This document shows, piece by piece, positions 34,845 through 43,118 of a stretch of 64,000 nt of DNA. Origin of the DNA: Vicinamibacteria bacterium (GTDB lineage Bacteria > Acidobacteriota > Vicinamibacteria > Vicinamibacterales > UBA8438); assembly GCA_022820825.1 (NCBI GenBank), contig JAJEEU010000042.1, forward strand, positions 62,001 to 126,000, read 5' to 3'. Made by a program: the position numbers and the translations under genes. The notes below the pieces were generated by a model. It saw only the letters and a program-made list of their open reading frames with translations. It ran no database searches and was not told the origin of the DNA. How positions within the stretch are numbered: the first letter of the stretch is position 1; the number at the start of each line of letters is the position of its first letter.

Positions 34845-35912
34845 ATGAGGCGCATTACTCGGGCCTTGCTGGCGGCGGTCGTTGCGGTCGGGCTGCTTGC
34901 GCCGGTTGCGGCGCTCGCACAGGAAGAGAACGGACGCGGCGCGGGCGCGGGCGATTGGACTGCGCCGCGCACACCCTTCGGCCATCCCGACCTCCAGGGG
35001 TACTGGACGACGCAGACGTTCACGCCGGTCGAGCGCCCCGAGTACCTCGGCGACAAGGAGTTCTACTCGGAAGAGGAGTTCGCGGAGCTGCAGGCGCAGC
35101 TTACCGCCGACGGGGTCGATCCCCTGGCGCGCGACGCCGCCATCCTGGAGGATGCCGGGGAGCGGCAGCGGGGTCTGTACCAGGAGAACCGCGACCCGTC
35201 GTACGTGCACTACGACAACGCGGTCTGGTTGCGTACGGACGTGCCCAAGGGGTTGTCGAGCCGGCGGACTTCACTCATCACGGATCCGCCCAACGGCCGC
35301 ATTCCGCAGGTGACGCCGGCCGGCGCCGCGCGCATGGCCGCGGACCAGGCGCGGCGCAACAACTTCACCGGCTACGAAACCCGCCCGCTGCCCGAGCGCT
35401 GCATCGCGTGGCGGCACGAAGGGCCGCCGATTCTGCCGCCGTCCTACAACGACATTCACCAGATCTTCCAGACGCCGGACTACGTGGTGGTGTTCACCGA
35501 GCTCGGCACCACGCTGCCGCGCATAATCCCGCTCGACGGGCGGCCGCACCTGCCGGAGGCCGTGGAGCAGTACGGCGGCGCCTCGCGCGGCTACTGGGAG
35601 GGCGACACGCTCGTGGTCGAATCCAAGGGTTTCGTCGCCCGCAGGAACTACCGCGGGTCGGCCCAGCACCGCCACGTCGTGGAGCGTTTCAGCCGGGTCG
35701 GCGAGGATCAGATCCACTACGAATTCACGATCACCGATCCCACCACCTGGACCAGCTCGTGGAGCGGCGAGGTGCCGATGATGAAGACGGAGGGGCCGAT
35801 GTACGAATACGGCTGCCATGAGGGCAACCACGACATCCGCCACATCCTGGAGATCAACCGCAACCTCGAGCGCATGGCGGCCGAGGAGGCCGCCGCGAAG
35901 GGTTCGGAGTAG
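34845..35912 (+). CDS. Secreted 'PFGHPDLQGYWTTQTFTPVERP' family protein (paralogue F)
   Basis: 355 residues from the ATG at 34845, with GGAGGGGGAG upstream. The Sec signal ends 'VAALAQ'. Contains 'PRTPFGHPDLQGYW', 'TSLITDPPNGRIP', 'PERCIAWRHEGPPILPPSYND' (first Cys), 'SRGYWEGDTLVVESKGF' and 'YEYGCHEGNHDI' (second Cys). Quinoprotein 5 begins 10 bp after its stop, so the two are one operon. It is the nearest paralogue of E. Function unknown. Confidence 0.89.
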   Translation: MRRITRALLAAVVAVGLLAPVAALAQEENGRGAGAGDWTAPRTPFGHPDLQGYWTTQTFTPVERPEYLGDKEFYSEEEFAELQAQLTADGVDPLARDAAILEDAGERQRGLYQENRDPSYVHYDNAVWLRTDVPKGLSSRRTSLITDPPNGRIPQVTPAGAARMAADQARRNNFTGYETRPLPERCIAWRHEGPPILPPSYNDIHQIFQTPDYVVVFTELGTTLPRIIPLDGRPHLPEAVEQYGGASRGYWEGDTLVVESKGFVARRNYRGSAQHRHVVERFSRVGEDQIHYEFTITDPTTWTSSWSGEVPMMKTEGPMYEYGCHEGNHDIRHILEINRNLERMAAEEAAAKGSE

Positions 35913-35921
35913 CCGGTAGCG

Positions 35922-37610
35922 ATGCTCCGCCGCGCACTGCCGGCCCTGGCGCTGGGCGCGTTGCTGGCGGCCGACGCTGCAGCGCAGGTGTCCTCCGAGC
36001 GCCTGCGCGCGGCGGCGGACGAGCCGCACAACTGGCTGACCTACTCCGGCACCTACTTCAGCCAGCGCTACAGCGAGCTGGACCAGGTCACGCCCTCCAA
36101 CGTCACCGACCTCTCCATGGAGTGGATGTACCAGGCCCGGGTTGCCGGTACGTGGCAGGCCTCTCCCGTCGTCGTCGACGGGGTGATGTACCTGACGCAG
36201 CGCCCCAACGACATCGTCGCGCTCGACGCGCGGACCGGCCGCGTGTTCTGGGTCTACCAGCATCCGACGGCGCCGGATCACCTGGCCTGCTGCGGCGCCA
36301 ACAACCGCGGCGTGGCGGTGCTGGGCGAGCGGGTGTTCATGGCCACGCTCGACGCCCACGTCGTGGCGCTCGACGCGGCGACCGGCGCCCTGCTGTGGGA
36401 CGTGGAGGTGGCCGACAAGGACCTGGCCTACGCCTTCACGCTGGCGCCGCTGGCCATCAAGGACAAGGTGCTGGTGGGCTCCACCGGCGGCGACCAGGGC
36501 ATCCGCGGATTCGTCGCGGCGCTGGACGCCGCGACGGGCGAGGAAGCGTGGCGCTTCTACACGATTCCGGGTCCGGGCGAGCGCGGGCACGAGACGTGGG
36601 AGCCGTGCCCGCCGAACCCCGAGACCTACTGCGACCCGGAAGCGTGGAAGCACGGCGGCGCGGCGCCCTGGCTGACCGGCTCGTACGACCCGGAGCTGAA
36701 CCTGACGTACTGGGGCGTCGGCAACCCCGGACCGGATTACAACCGGGCGCAGCGGCCGGGCGACAACCTCTACAGTTGCTCCGTCGTGGCCCTCGACGCG
36801 GATACGGGCGAGATCCGCTGGCACTTCCAGTTCACCCCGGACGACCAGTACGACTACGACGCGGTGCAGATCCCGGTGCTGGCGGACATCGAGCGCGGCG
36901 GCCAGTTGTTCAAGGTGATGCTGTGGGCGAACCGCAACGGGTTCTACTACGTGCTGGACCGGGCGACGGGCCGCTTCCTGGACGGGGTGCCGTTCATCAG
37001 CATCAACTGGGCGGAGGGGCTGGACGACAGCGGGCGCCCGATCGAGACGCCACAGCCGCCCGGTGCGCCGACCTACCCGGGGATCGCGGGCGCGACGAAC
37101 TGGAATTCGCCCTCCTACAGCCCGCGGACGGAGCTGTTCTACGTCGCCACCTGGGAGGACTACGCGACGGTCTTTGCCGGCGCGCCGCAGGAATATGTCG
37201 AGGGCCGCTGGTTCGTGGGGCGCGACCGCGACTTTCCGCGCACCTGGCAGCCGCTGCCCGACGCGCCGATCCCGCCGGGGCTTTCACGCGGTCCCATCAA
37301 CGACTGGACCGAGACCGCCGGGAAGGGCTCGGTGCTGGCGCTGGACGCGCTGACCGGCGAGCGCAAGTGGCGCTTCGAGATGACGGACGTCATCCGCAGC
37401 GGCATCCTGACGACCGCTTCGGACCTGCTGTTCACCGGGACCCGATCGGGCTACTTCCAGGCGCTGGACGCACGCAGCGGGGAACTGCTCTGGAAGTCCA
37501 GCCTCGGCAGCCAGATCCTCAACGGCCCGATGACCTACGAGGTGGACGGCAGGCAGTACATCGCCGTCATCGCCGGCCACACCCTCGTGACGTACGCGCT
37601 GCGCGACTGA
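35922..37610 (+). CDS. PQQ-dependent alcohol dehydrogenase-like quinoprotein (quinoprotein 5)
   Basis: 562 residues; signal peptide 'MLRRALPALALGALLAADAAAQ'. Same plan as quinoprotein 2: 'EPHNWLTYSGTYFSQRYSEL', vicinal Cys in 'CCGANNRGVAV', 'VGNPGPDYNRAQRPGDNLYS' and 'WHFQFTPDDQYDYDAVQIP'. Much of the protein is identical to quinoprotein 2, which suggests a recent duplication, now separated by about 11 kb and inverted. It lacks a haem domain. It is encoded 10 bp after paralogue F, the tightest link in the window between the secreted family and a quinoprotein. Confidence 0.94.
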   Translation: MLRRALPALALGALLAADAAAQVSSERLRAAADEPHNWLTYSGTYFSQRYSELDQVTPSNVTDLSMEWMYQARVAGTWQASPVVVDGVMYLTQRPNDIVALDARTGRVFWVYQHPTAPDHLACCGANNRGVAVLGERVFMATLDAHVVALDAATGALLWDVEVADKDLAYAFTLAPLAIKDKVLVGSTGGDQGIRGFVAALDAATGEEAWRFYTIPGPGERGHETWEPCPPNPETYCDPEAWKHGGAAPWLTGSYDPELNLTYWGVGNPGPDYNRAQRPGDNLYSCSVVALDADTGEIRWHFQFTPDDQYDYDAVQIPVLADIERGGQLFKVMLWANRNGFYYVLDRATGRFLDGVPFISINWAEGLDDSGRPIETPQPPGAPTYPGIAGATNWNSPSYSPRTELFYVATWEDYATVFAGAPQEYVEGRWFVGRDRDFPRTWQPLPDAPIPPGLSRGPINDWTETAGKGSVLALDALTGERKWRFEMTDVIRSGILTTASDLLFTGTRSGYFQALDARSGELLWKSSLGSQILNGPMTYEVDGRQYIAVIAGHTLVTYALRD

Positions 37611-37634
37611 AGCCGCCGGGCCGGCGGGCGGGTT

Positions 37635-38633
37635 TCATTCCTGCGCACGCTCGAGGGCGCGCGCGCCCGCCAGCAGGTTCGTCATCCCGTAGTTGCCTTC
37701 GTGGCAGGCGTACTCGAAGATGTGCGCGCCCGGGGTGCCGGGTTCCGCGCCGAGCGCCGCCCCCAGGGTGCTGAACGGCCATGACGCGGACCAGGGCCGC
37801 GTCCACGCCGAATCGTCGTCCACCGTGTATTCGTAGAGCAGCGTATCGCCGTCGACGCGGGTGAAGCGCTCCACCAGGTGCAGTCCCGTGCCGGATCCGG
37901 CGAACCGCGTCTTGTCCGTGAAGTTCGCGGTGACGACGACCAGCGCATCGCCTTCCCAATGTCCCCGGGAGTCTCCCAGCAACTGTCGAATGTCGCCGGC
38001 GACGTGCGGCCGCCCGTCCAGCGGCACGATGCGCACGTCGTGGATCATCTCGTTGACGATCGCCACGTGATCGGGCGTCTGCAGCAACTGGAAGTTGCTG
38101 TTGTAGGTGGTCGGCTGCATGGGCGGCCCGGCGCTGCCCCAGGCGATGCACTGCTCCGCCAAGCCACGCGTTTCCGGGCCGGCCGGAAACTCGCCTGTGC
38201 CGCCGTGATAGGGCGATTCCGTGGGCCGCGCCCCCGGCTTGTAGGGAATCCGGCCGTCTGCCGGGGCGACGATCAGCGACGTTTGCTGCAGCATCCGCCC
38301 GCGCTCGCGCCAGAACTCGTTGTAGGCCCGGCCGACGTCGGTCCGTCCGTCCGGCGTGCCGGCCTGCCGGTCGCCGCGGCCCGTGCCTGCGCGCTGGTCA
38401 CCGTCGATGCGCTGCAACTCGAGGGCCGTCGATGCCGCGGCTTCCTCCGCCGTGAGCTCGGCCCGCCCCTCCATTTCGGCCGGCCGTTCCAGCGGTGTCA
38501 GCGTGGCGCTGGTCCACACCGCCTGCAGGTCGGGGTGGCCCCACGGCGTGCGGATCGAGGACGTACCGGATTGGGCAAGCACACCCGCGGGCAGCATCGA
38601 AAACGCGCATGCGAGAGCTATCTTGCGAGCCAT
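37635..38633 (-). CDS. Secreted 'PWGHPDLQAVW' family protein (paralogue G)
   Basis: 332 residues; GGAGGAG precedes the ATG at 38633. Signal peptide 'ALACAFSMLPAGVLAQ'. Contains 'IRTPWGHPDLQAVW', 'TSLIVAPADGRIPY', 'AEQCIAWGSAGPPMQPTTYNS' (first Cys), 'SRGHWEGDALVVVTANF', and 'FEYACHEGNYGMTNLL' (second Cys). It converges on quinoprotein 5 with 24 bp between stops. Function unknown. Confidence 0.88.
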   Translation of the reverse strand: MARKIALACAFSMLPAGVLAQSGTSSIRTPWGHPDLQAVWTSATLTPLERPAEMEGRAELTAEEAAASTALELQRIDGDQRAGTGRGDRQAGTPDGRTDVGRAYNEFWRERGRMLQQTSLIVAPADGRIPYKPGARPTESPYHGGTGEFPAGPETRGLAEQCIAWGSAGPPMQPTTYNSNFQLLQTPDHVAIVNEMIHDVRIVPLDGRPHVAGDIRQLLGDSRGHWEGDALVVVTANFTDKTRFAGSGTGLHLVERFTRVDGDTLLYEYTVDDDSAWTRPWSASWPFSTLGAALGAEPGTPGAHIFEYACHEGNYGMTNLLAGARALERAQE

Positions 38634-38680
38634 GGCGCTCCTCCGGTTTGGAACGGGACAGGGTGGATTCTACACACGCG

Positions 38681-39454
38681 TCACCACGACAGGTCGACGC
38701 CGACGGGGCAGTGGTCGGAGCCGGTTGCCTCCGGCCAGATGAATGCATCGGTCACCCGTTTGGCCGCGGACGGCGAGGCGAGCACGTAGTCGATACGCCA
38801 GCCGACGTTCCGCTCGCGCGCGCCGCCCCACTGCCGCCACCAGGTGTAATGGCCGGGCTCGCCGGCGTGGCGCGCGCGGAACGTGTCCACCCACCCCGCC
38901 CGGAGCCAGCGCGTCAGCTCGGCGCGCTCCTCCGGGAGGAAGCCGCTGGTGTTGGCGTTCGACTTCGGCCGCGCCAGGTCGATGGGCTCGTGCGCCGTGT
39001 TGTAATCGCCGATCACGAGGACGGGCCCGCGCCGGCGAAGTGACTGCAGGCGGTCGAAGACCGCGGCGTAGAAGTCGAGCTTGTAGGGCACGCGGCTGTT
39101 GTCGCGGTCGCGGCCGCTGCCCTTGGGGAAGTAGACCGTCGCCACCGCGAGCCGCCCGAAGCGGGCGATGAGCAGCCGGCCTTCCGCGTCGAAGCGCGGC
39201 TCGCCGAGCGCCGTCTCCACGCTGTCGGGCGGCCGGCGCGAGTAGATGGCGACGCCGCTGTAGCCCGGCCGTTCCGCTGGAGAAAATGCCGTATGCCACC
39301 CCGGCGGCTCGCGCACCTCCGGCTCGAGCTGGTGCTCGAAGGCGCGCACTTCCTGCAGGCCGACGACATCTGCTCCGGAGACCGACAGGAACTGCAGGAA
39401 TCCCTTCCGGGCGCACGCGCGCAACCCGTTGACGTTCCAGCTCACGACGCGCAT
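38681..39454 (-). CDS. xthA: Exodeoxyribonuclease III family AP endonuclease
   Basis: 257 residues, the usual ExoIII length. It starts 'MRVVSWNVNGLRA' and has 'ADVVGLQEVRA' (metal Glu), 'YSGVAIYSRRPPDSVETALG', 'VLVIGDYNTAHEPIDLARPK' (G-D-x-N), 'FLPEERAELTRWL' and the final 'TGSDHCPVGVDL' (catalytic Asp-His). It acts in base-excision repair at abasic sites in DNA. A GTG at 39472 would add six residues; the ATG at 39454 gives the canonical N-terminus. Confidence 0.95.
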   Translation of the reverse strand: MRVVSWNVNGLRACARKGFLQFLSVSGADVVGLQEVRAFEHQLEPEVREPPGWHTAFSPAERPGYSGVAIYSRRPPDSVETALGEPRFDAEGRLLIARFGRLAVATVYFPKGSGRDRDNSRVPYKLDFYAAVFDRLQSLRRRGPVLVIGDYNTAHEPIDLARPKSNANTSGFLPEERAELTRWLRAGWVDTFRARHAGEPGHYTWWRQWGGARERNVGWRIDYVLASPSAAKRVTDAFIWPEATGSDHCPVGVDLSW

Positions 39455-39521
39455 GGAAGCAGATGACCTCACGTGGGCGGGCGAGAAGGCCCTTCACGCA
39501 TACGTAGCAAAGCTGCGGCGC

Positions 39522-40313
39522 TCATACGCGCTGTCGATATGCAGCCAGGTCTTCGGCGGTAAGTTCATTGGATTCCACCAACTTGTAGTGGCGTTCCATG
39601 AGAACCTTGACGTCGTCGTCGATCTTCTCGAAGGCGAAGAGGGCAATCACATCATCCTGCATGAACTGCGCCGCCACCGGACGGCAGACGAGATCGGGAA
39701 ACTTCGATTCGCATAGCGCCATGTCCTGCTCGATCTGCACGATGTTCAGCTCATCGCGCCCGCCCTTCGCTTGCACGGGGATGACGTACTGGCACCCCTT
39801 CGAATCGACTCCCACGTACAGTTCATCGGTCTCGACCTGTCCGATGCCGCGCACCGCGGTCCGGAGGTGATTCTGTAACGAATAGCAGGTGACTCCCGTG
39901 AAGATGTCGATCAGACGGTTGTAACGCACGACGGCCAAGAGGGCTTGCTCGTCGTTGAGCGCGTGCATCGCGACGACGCCCGGCGTGGCGTCGGGAACCT
40001 TGGTGGCTCCCATTTGCTCGTTGGGGGCCAGGCGAAGCGGTCGAGTCGGGACAAAGCTGTAGCGCCCCGATCCCGTACCGCGGATGATCCACTCGCGGCC
40101 GCATGTGGCAGTGGACTGTACGGATTCCGGAATGTTGCCGCGATATCGTGCGCTGTACACGACGTCGCCGACATTGCTCGGCCGCCGAACGTCTCGCCGC
40201 TTGGCGGCTGCACTGATGTCGGATCGCTCGAAATCGACTTGCGTCATCCCCTTCCTGAACTTCGATTGGAAGATCTCTTCGATGATCGCGGCGTATACGT
40301 TCGACTTGGGCAT
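39522..40313 (-). CDS. Putative restriction endonuclease of the adjacent methyltransferase
   Basis: 263 residues from the ATG at 40313; a TTG at 40346 overlapping the methyltransferase is possible. It has no signal peptide. The region 'GQVETDELYVGVDSKGCQYVIPVQAKGGRDELNIVQIEQDMALC' (about 150-195) has the spacing of a PD-(D/E)xK nuclease core: acidic residues, then hydrophobic-Gln-Ala-Lys in place of Glu-x-Lys. It follows the DNA methyltransferase gene by 20 bp. Base composition looks less GC-rich than the flanks. Calling it the restriction partner rests on this core and on the location. Confidence 0.6.
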   Translation of the reverse strand: MPKSNVYAAIIEEIFQSKFRKGMTQVDFERSDISAAAKRRDVRRPSNVGDVVYSARYRGNIPESVQSTATCGREWIIRGTGSGRYSFVPTRPLRLAPNEQMGATKVPDATPGVVAMHALNDEQALLAVVRYNRLIDIFTGVTCYSLQNHLRTAVRGIGQVETDELYVGVDSKGCQYVIPVQAKGGRDELNIVQIEQDMALCESKFPDLVCRPVAAQFMQDDVIALFAFEKIDDDVKVLMERHYKLVESNELTAEDLAAYRQRV

Positions 40314-40333
40314 GGGAAGGAGCCGTGCAGGAA

Positions 40334-41671
40334 TCAACCCGCCCAACGGAGTCGGACGACCTCTTCGCGAAGCTGTCGCCGGCTGGCCGTCGCGATCCGT
40401 GTCCGGAACAAGTCGATGGCCGTCAACTCGTAGCCGAGGGACTGGGCCAGCTCGCCCAGGATCTGCCCGGTGCGGATCATGACCCGCAGGTACGACGCCT
40501 GATCGCCGACCACGTACGCAAGTCGCGCGCCGGGACGGAGCCGGCTCCTGAGGCTGGCCAGATGCCGCACCATGCCGCCGAAGTACAGTTTCGTCACTCG
40601 CGCGTACTGGCGTTCGAAACCCGACGTCTTGCCCAACTCAATCCGACGCTTCTCGATGAGTTCGGCGATGCGCTGAATGCCCGCGTGGTCCGCGACCAGC
40701 GCGTCGTCCGCGTCAGCCTTGTACACGCCGCGCGTATTGGATCGCACGAGTCCCTGTTTCAGGCCCCGCAGATCCCGCTTGTCGCGGACGAAGCCGAGCA
40801 ACACGCTTTCGAGGCGCGTTGTTCTCGTGTAGTCCTTCTCGTTGGGATACGGCGGGGAGGTGATGACCGCATCGATGGACGACGGCTTCAGGAGCTCCTC
40901 CACGCTGCGCGCGTCCGCGAGGCGGACGGCGGCCTCGGTTCCGGCCTGATTGCGAAACGCCTCCAGGTCACCGGCCATTGTCTTGACGCGGTCCAGCCAC
41001 GGACCGACGACCGGCGCGTCCTCCCGAATTCGCCCCACACCGACCTCCGGGCCGAAATGCAGGTTTCCGATTTCCGAAGTCAAAGCTGTCGCGAGCGCGA
41101 GGCGCTCGTGGGCGTACACCGTGTCGTTACGGTGCTTCTCCAGGATGTCCAGCAGCAGTAGCGTCTTGTGAAGCGGCAGCGGGCTGATCGAATTGTTCAG
41201 CAGAAGGCTCAGGCGGTCGGGCGGCAGCGTCCGGAGGGTTGCCGTTGGCGGGTCGCCCGCCCGAAACAGCGGCGCCGGTCCGAGGTCGTCGATTCCCTGA
41301 ACCTGGAGCCGGTCCAGCACCAGCCCGGCGATTTCCTTGGCGTGGCGGACAAGCACGCCGGGATCGACGTTCCAGTCCAGTTTCGTGCTGCTGGCGAAGC
41401 CCGCCATCGGGTTACGCTCGATCCCGACGCTCGGGATGCCGAGCTTCTTGCACTCGACCAGTGTCGTTCCGGTACCGCAGAACGGATCCAGCACCCGCTG
41501 CGTCGAATCGACCTCGAACGCGTCAAGGTAGTTGCGTACAAGGTGCGACGGGAACGAGAGGACGAAGCGGTACCAGTCGTGAACGGCGCGGTCTTCAGGC
41601 TTCAGACGATTCCGCTCCGGGGCGCATCTGGCGCTGGCCTGGGCAGCAGGGGCGATCACGGCCGCACTCAC
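40334..41671 (-). CDS. DNA methyltransferase (N4-cytosine/N6-adenine type)
   Basis: 445 residues from a GTG. The AdoMet-binding motif 'VLDPFCGTGTTLVECKKLG' is near residue 60 and the catalytic 'AVITSPPYPNEKDYTRT' near 270, so motif I precedes motif IV, the reverse of the beta-class order in which D-P-F-C-G-S-G-T usually ends the protein. The domain between them (about 110-250) is the probable target-recognition region. It likely modifies the amino group of A or C in a specific site and protects against the nuclease encoded immediately downstream. Confidence 0.87.
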   Translation of the reverse strand: MSAAVIAPAAQASARCAPERNRLKPEDRAVHDWYRFVLSFPSHLVRNYLDAFEVDSTQRVLDPFCGTGTTLVECKKLGIPSVGIERNPMAGFASSTKLDWNVDPGVLVRHAKEIAGLVLDRLQVQGIDDLGPAPLFRAGDPPTATLRTLPPDRLSLLLNNSISPLPLHKTLLLLDILEKHRNDTVYAHERLALATALTSEIGNLHFGPEVGVGRIREDAPVVGPWLDRVKTMAGDLEAFRNQAGTEAAVRLADARSVEELLKPSSIDAVITSPPYPNEKDYTRTTRLESVLLGFVRDKRDLRGLKQGLVRSNTRGVYKADADDALVADHAGIQRIAELIEKRRIELGKTSGFERQYARVTKLYFGGMVRHLASLRSRLRPGARLAYVVGDQASYLRVMIRTGQILGELAQSLGYELTAIDLFRTRIATASRRQLREEVVRLRWAG

Positions 41672-41681
41672 GTCATTCGTT

Positions 41682-41695
41682 CAGGTTTTCACCTG
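41682..41695. promoter_or_regulatory. Palindrome upstream of the methyltransferase
   Basis: CAGGT-TTTC-ACCTG lies 11 bp before the methyltransferase start, within a 213-bp gene-free stretch. Such sites often serve autoregulation of restriction-modification genes. Nothing else was recognised in that gap. Confidence 0.35.
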
Positions 41696-41884
41696 TTCGG
41701 GGCATGGCTCCATTTGCGCCAGGGGCCAAGGCTTGGATGATTCCGAGGGGACGTCAGACCAACATGCGAATGCGGGTCGAACACGCTCCCATGCTACCAC
41801 GGTCGACCGCGCCGACCGCCCGGTGCCGGTGACCGGCCCCGCCGGTGGCTCCGTGGCCGGGACGAGTTGATCGGTACGGTCGTC

Positions 41885-43066
41885 CTACGGCAGTGGCAGC
41901 AGCGGCCCGACGCCCTCGGGCAACTGCTGGTCGAAGCCCTGCAGCACGATCGCATCGGCCGCGTGCTCGCCCATCAGGCGCACGATGTCCACGAGGTCCT
42001 GCACGCCGAACGCCCGCTCCGCGCGTGCATAGGTCTCGGCGCTGACGGTGTGGTCGCCGAACATCTCGCGGCCGAACGCGATCACGGCGGCGTCGTTCTC
42101 ATCGATGCCGGCCAGGGGCTGGCCGTGGCGGACGACGTCGATCAGATCAGGCTCCAGGCCGGCCGCGCGGGCGAGCGGCTCGTTGACGGTCCATACGTAT
42201 TGCGACTCGTGCGCTCTCGCCGTCACCAGGATCGCAAGCTGCATGACCCGTCGTCCCACCCGTGCTTCCAACGTTGCCTGGCCGGCGCCGTAGGTCCGGA
42301 TGGCGTTTGGGCCGAGTCCGGAGGGTGAGAGCAGGCGGCCGTAGAGCACCGTCGCCGTGCTGGTGGTCTCGGCGCTGCGGAGCGGCAGCCGGCTGCGCGA
42401 GTCGGGATGGATGTCGTCCGGATGGGTGAACGGCAGCGGCAGCGACTGCCGCCAGCCGGTCGGCATCTGCTGGTTGAACCCGGTGAGCTCGGCGCCGACC
42501 ATGGCGTAGCGGGCCAGCGTATCGATGACGTCGACGAGATTGGTCTTCCCCAGCAGCCGCAGCGCCCGCGCGTAGGTGTCGGCGCCCAGCGCGCGCGTGC
42601 CCAGCAGCTCCCGGCCGACCTCGACGATCGTCGCCTCGCGGGGAGGTAACGTGGTGAACGGCTTGCGGTGCCGCACGACGTCGATGATCTCGTCCTCGAG
42701 CCCGACGGCGATCGCCTCGATCTCGTGCAGCGCCCATTCGAACGGCTGGTCGAGCTCGCGCGCCGCGGTCAGGATGGTCAGCTCGATCAGGCGGCGCCCC
42801 AGCGGCGCCTCCCACCGCAGGAGGGTGCCCGAGCCGTGGAGGCGCAGGGCCGCGGCGCCGGTGGGCGCGCCGTCCGGGCTCGCGACGGCCGCGTCGTACG
42901 CCGCACGGCGCTCGGCATCGAGGTCCGTGCGGTCGATCGGCGGCAGGCGGTTGCGCGATTCCGGGTTGATGTCGTCGGGGAGCTGGCCGGCGCGCGCGGT
43001 CGAGGACCAGGCCGGGACGGCCCCGGCCAACGCGAGGACGACCGCCGCCCTTACCCACCGTCCCAT
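41885..43066 (-). CDS. Exported tandem carboxymuconolactone-decarboxylase-like protein
   Basis: 393 residues from the ATG at 43066 (GGGAGG upstream), with a Sec signal ending 'ARAGQ'. Two homologous all-alpha halves follow: 'INPESRNRLPPI...LIELTILTAARELDQPFEWALHEIEA' and 'IHPDSRSRLPL...VMQLAILVTARAHESQYVWTVNEPLA'. Each has the CMD/AhpD helix pattern but no C-x-x-C pair, so peroxidase activity is unlikely. Export is unusual for this normally cytoplasmic fold. Substrate unknown. It lies on the same strand as the oxidoreductase, 52 bp downstream of it. Confidence 0.8.
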   Translation of the reverse strand: MGRWVRAAVVLALAGAVPAWSSTARAGQLPDDINPESRNRLPPIDRTDLDAERRAAYDAAVASPDGAPTGAAALRLHGSGTLLRWEAPLGRRLIELTILTAARELDQPFEWALHEIEAIAVGLEDEIIDVVRHRKPFTTLPPREATIVEVGRELLGTRALGADTYARALRLLGKTNLVDVIDTLARYAMVGAELTGFNQQMPTGWRQSLPLPFTHPDDIHPDSRSRLPLRSAETTSTATVLYGRLLSPSGLGPNAIRTYGAGQATLEARVGRRVMQLAILVTARAHESQYVWTVNEPLARAAGLEPDLIDVVRHGQPLAGIDENDAAVIAFGREMFGDHTVSAETYARAERAFGVQDLVDIVRLMGEHAADAIVLQGFDQQLPEGVGPLLPLP

Positions 43067-43118
43067 GCGTGCCTCCCTGTCCGTATCCGCGACTGCGGAT
43101 TGCCGCAATGATACCGCC

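Noticed and set aside
37635-38633. Paralogue G as part of the paralogue F-quinoprotein 5 operon
   Set aside because: It is on the opposite strand and converges on them, so it cannot be co-transcribed.
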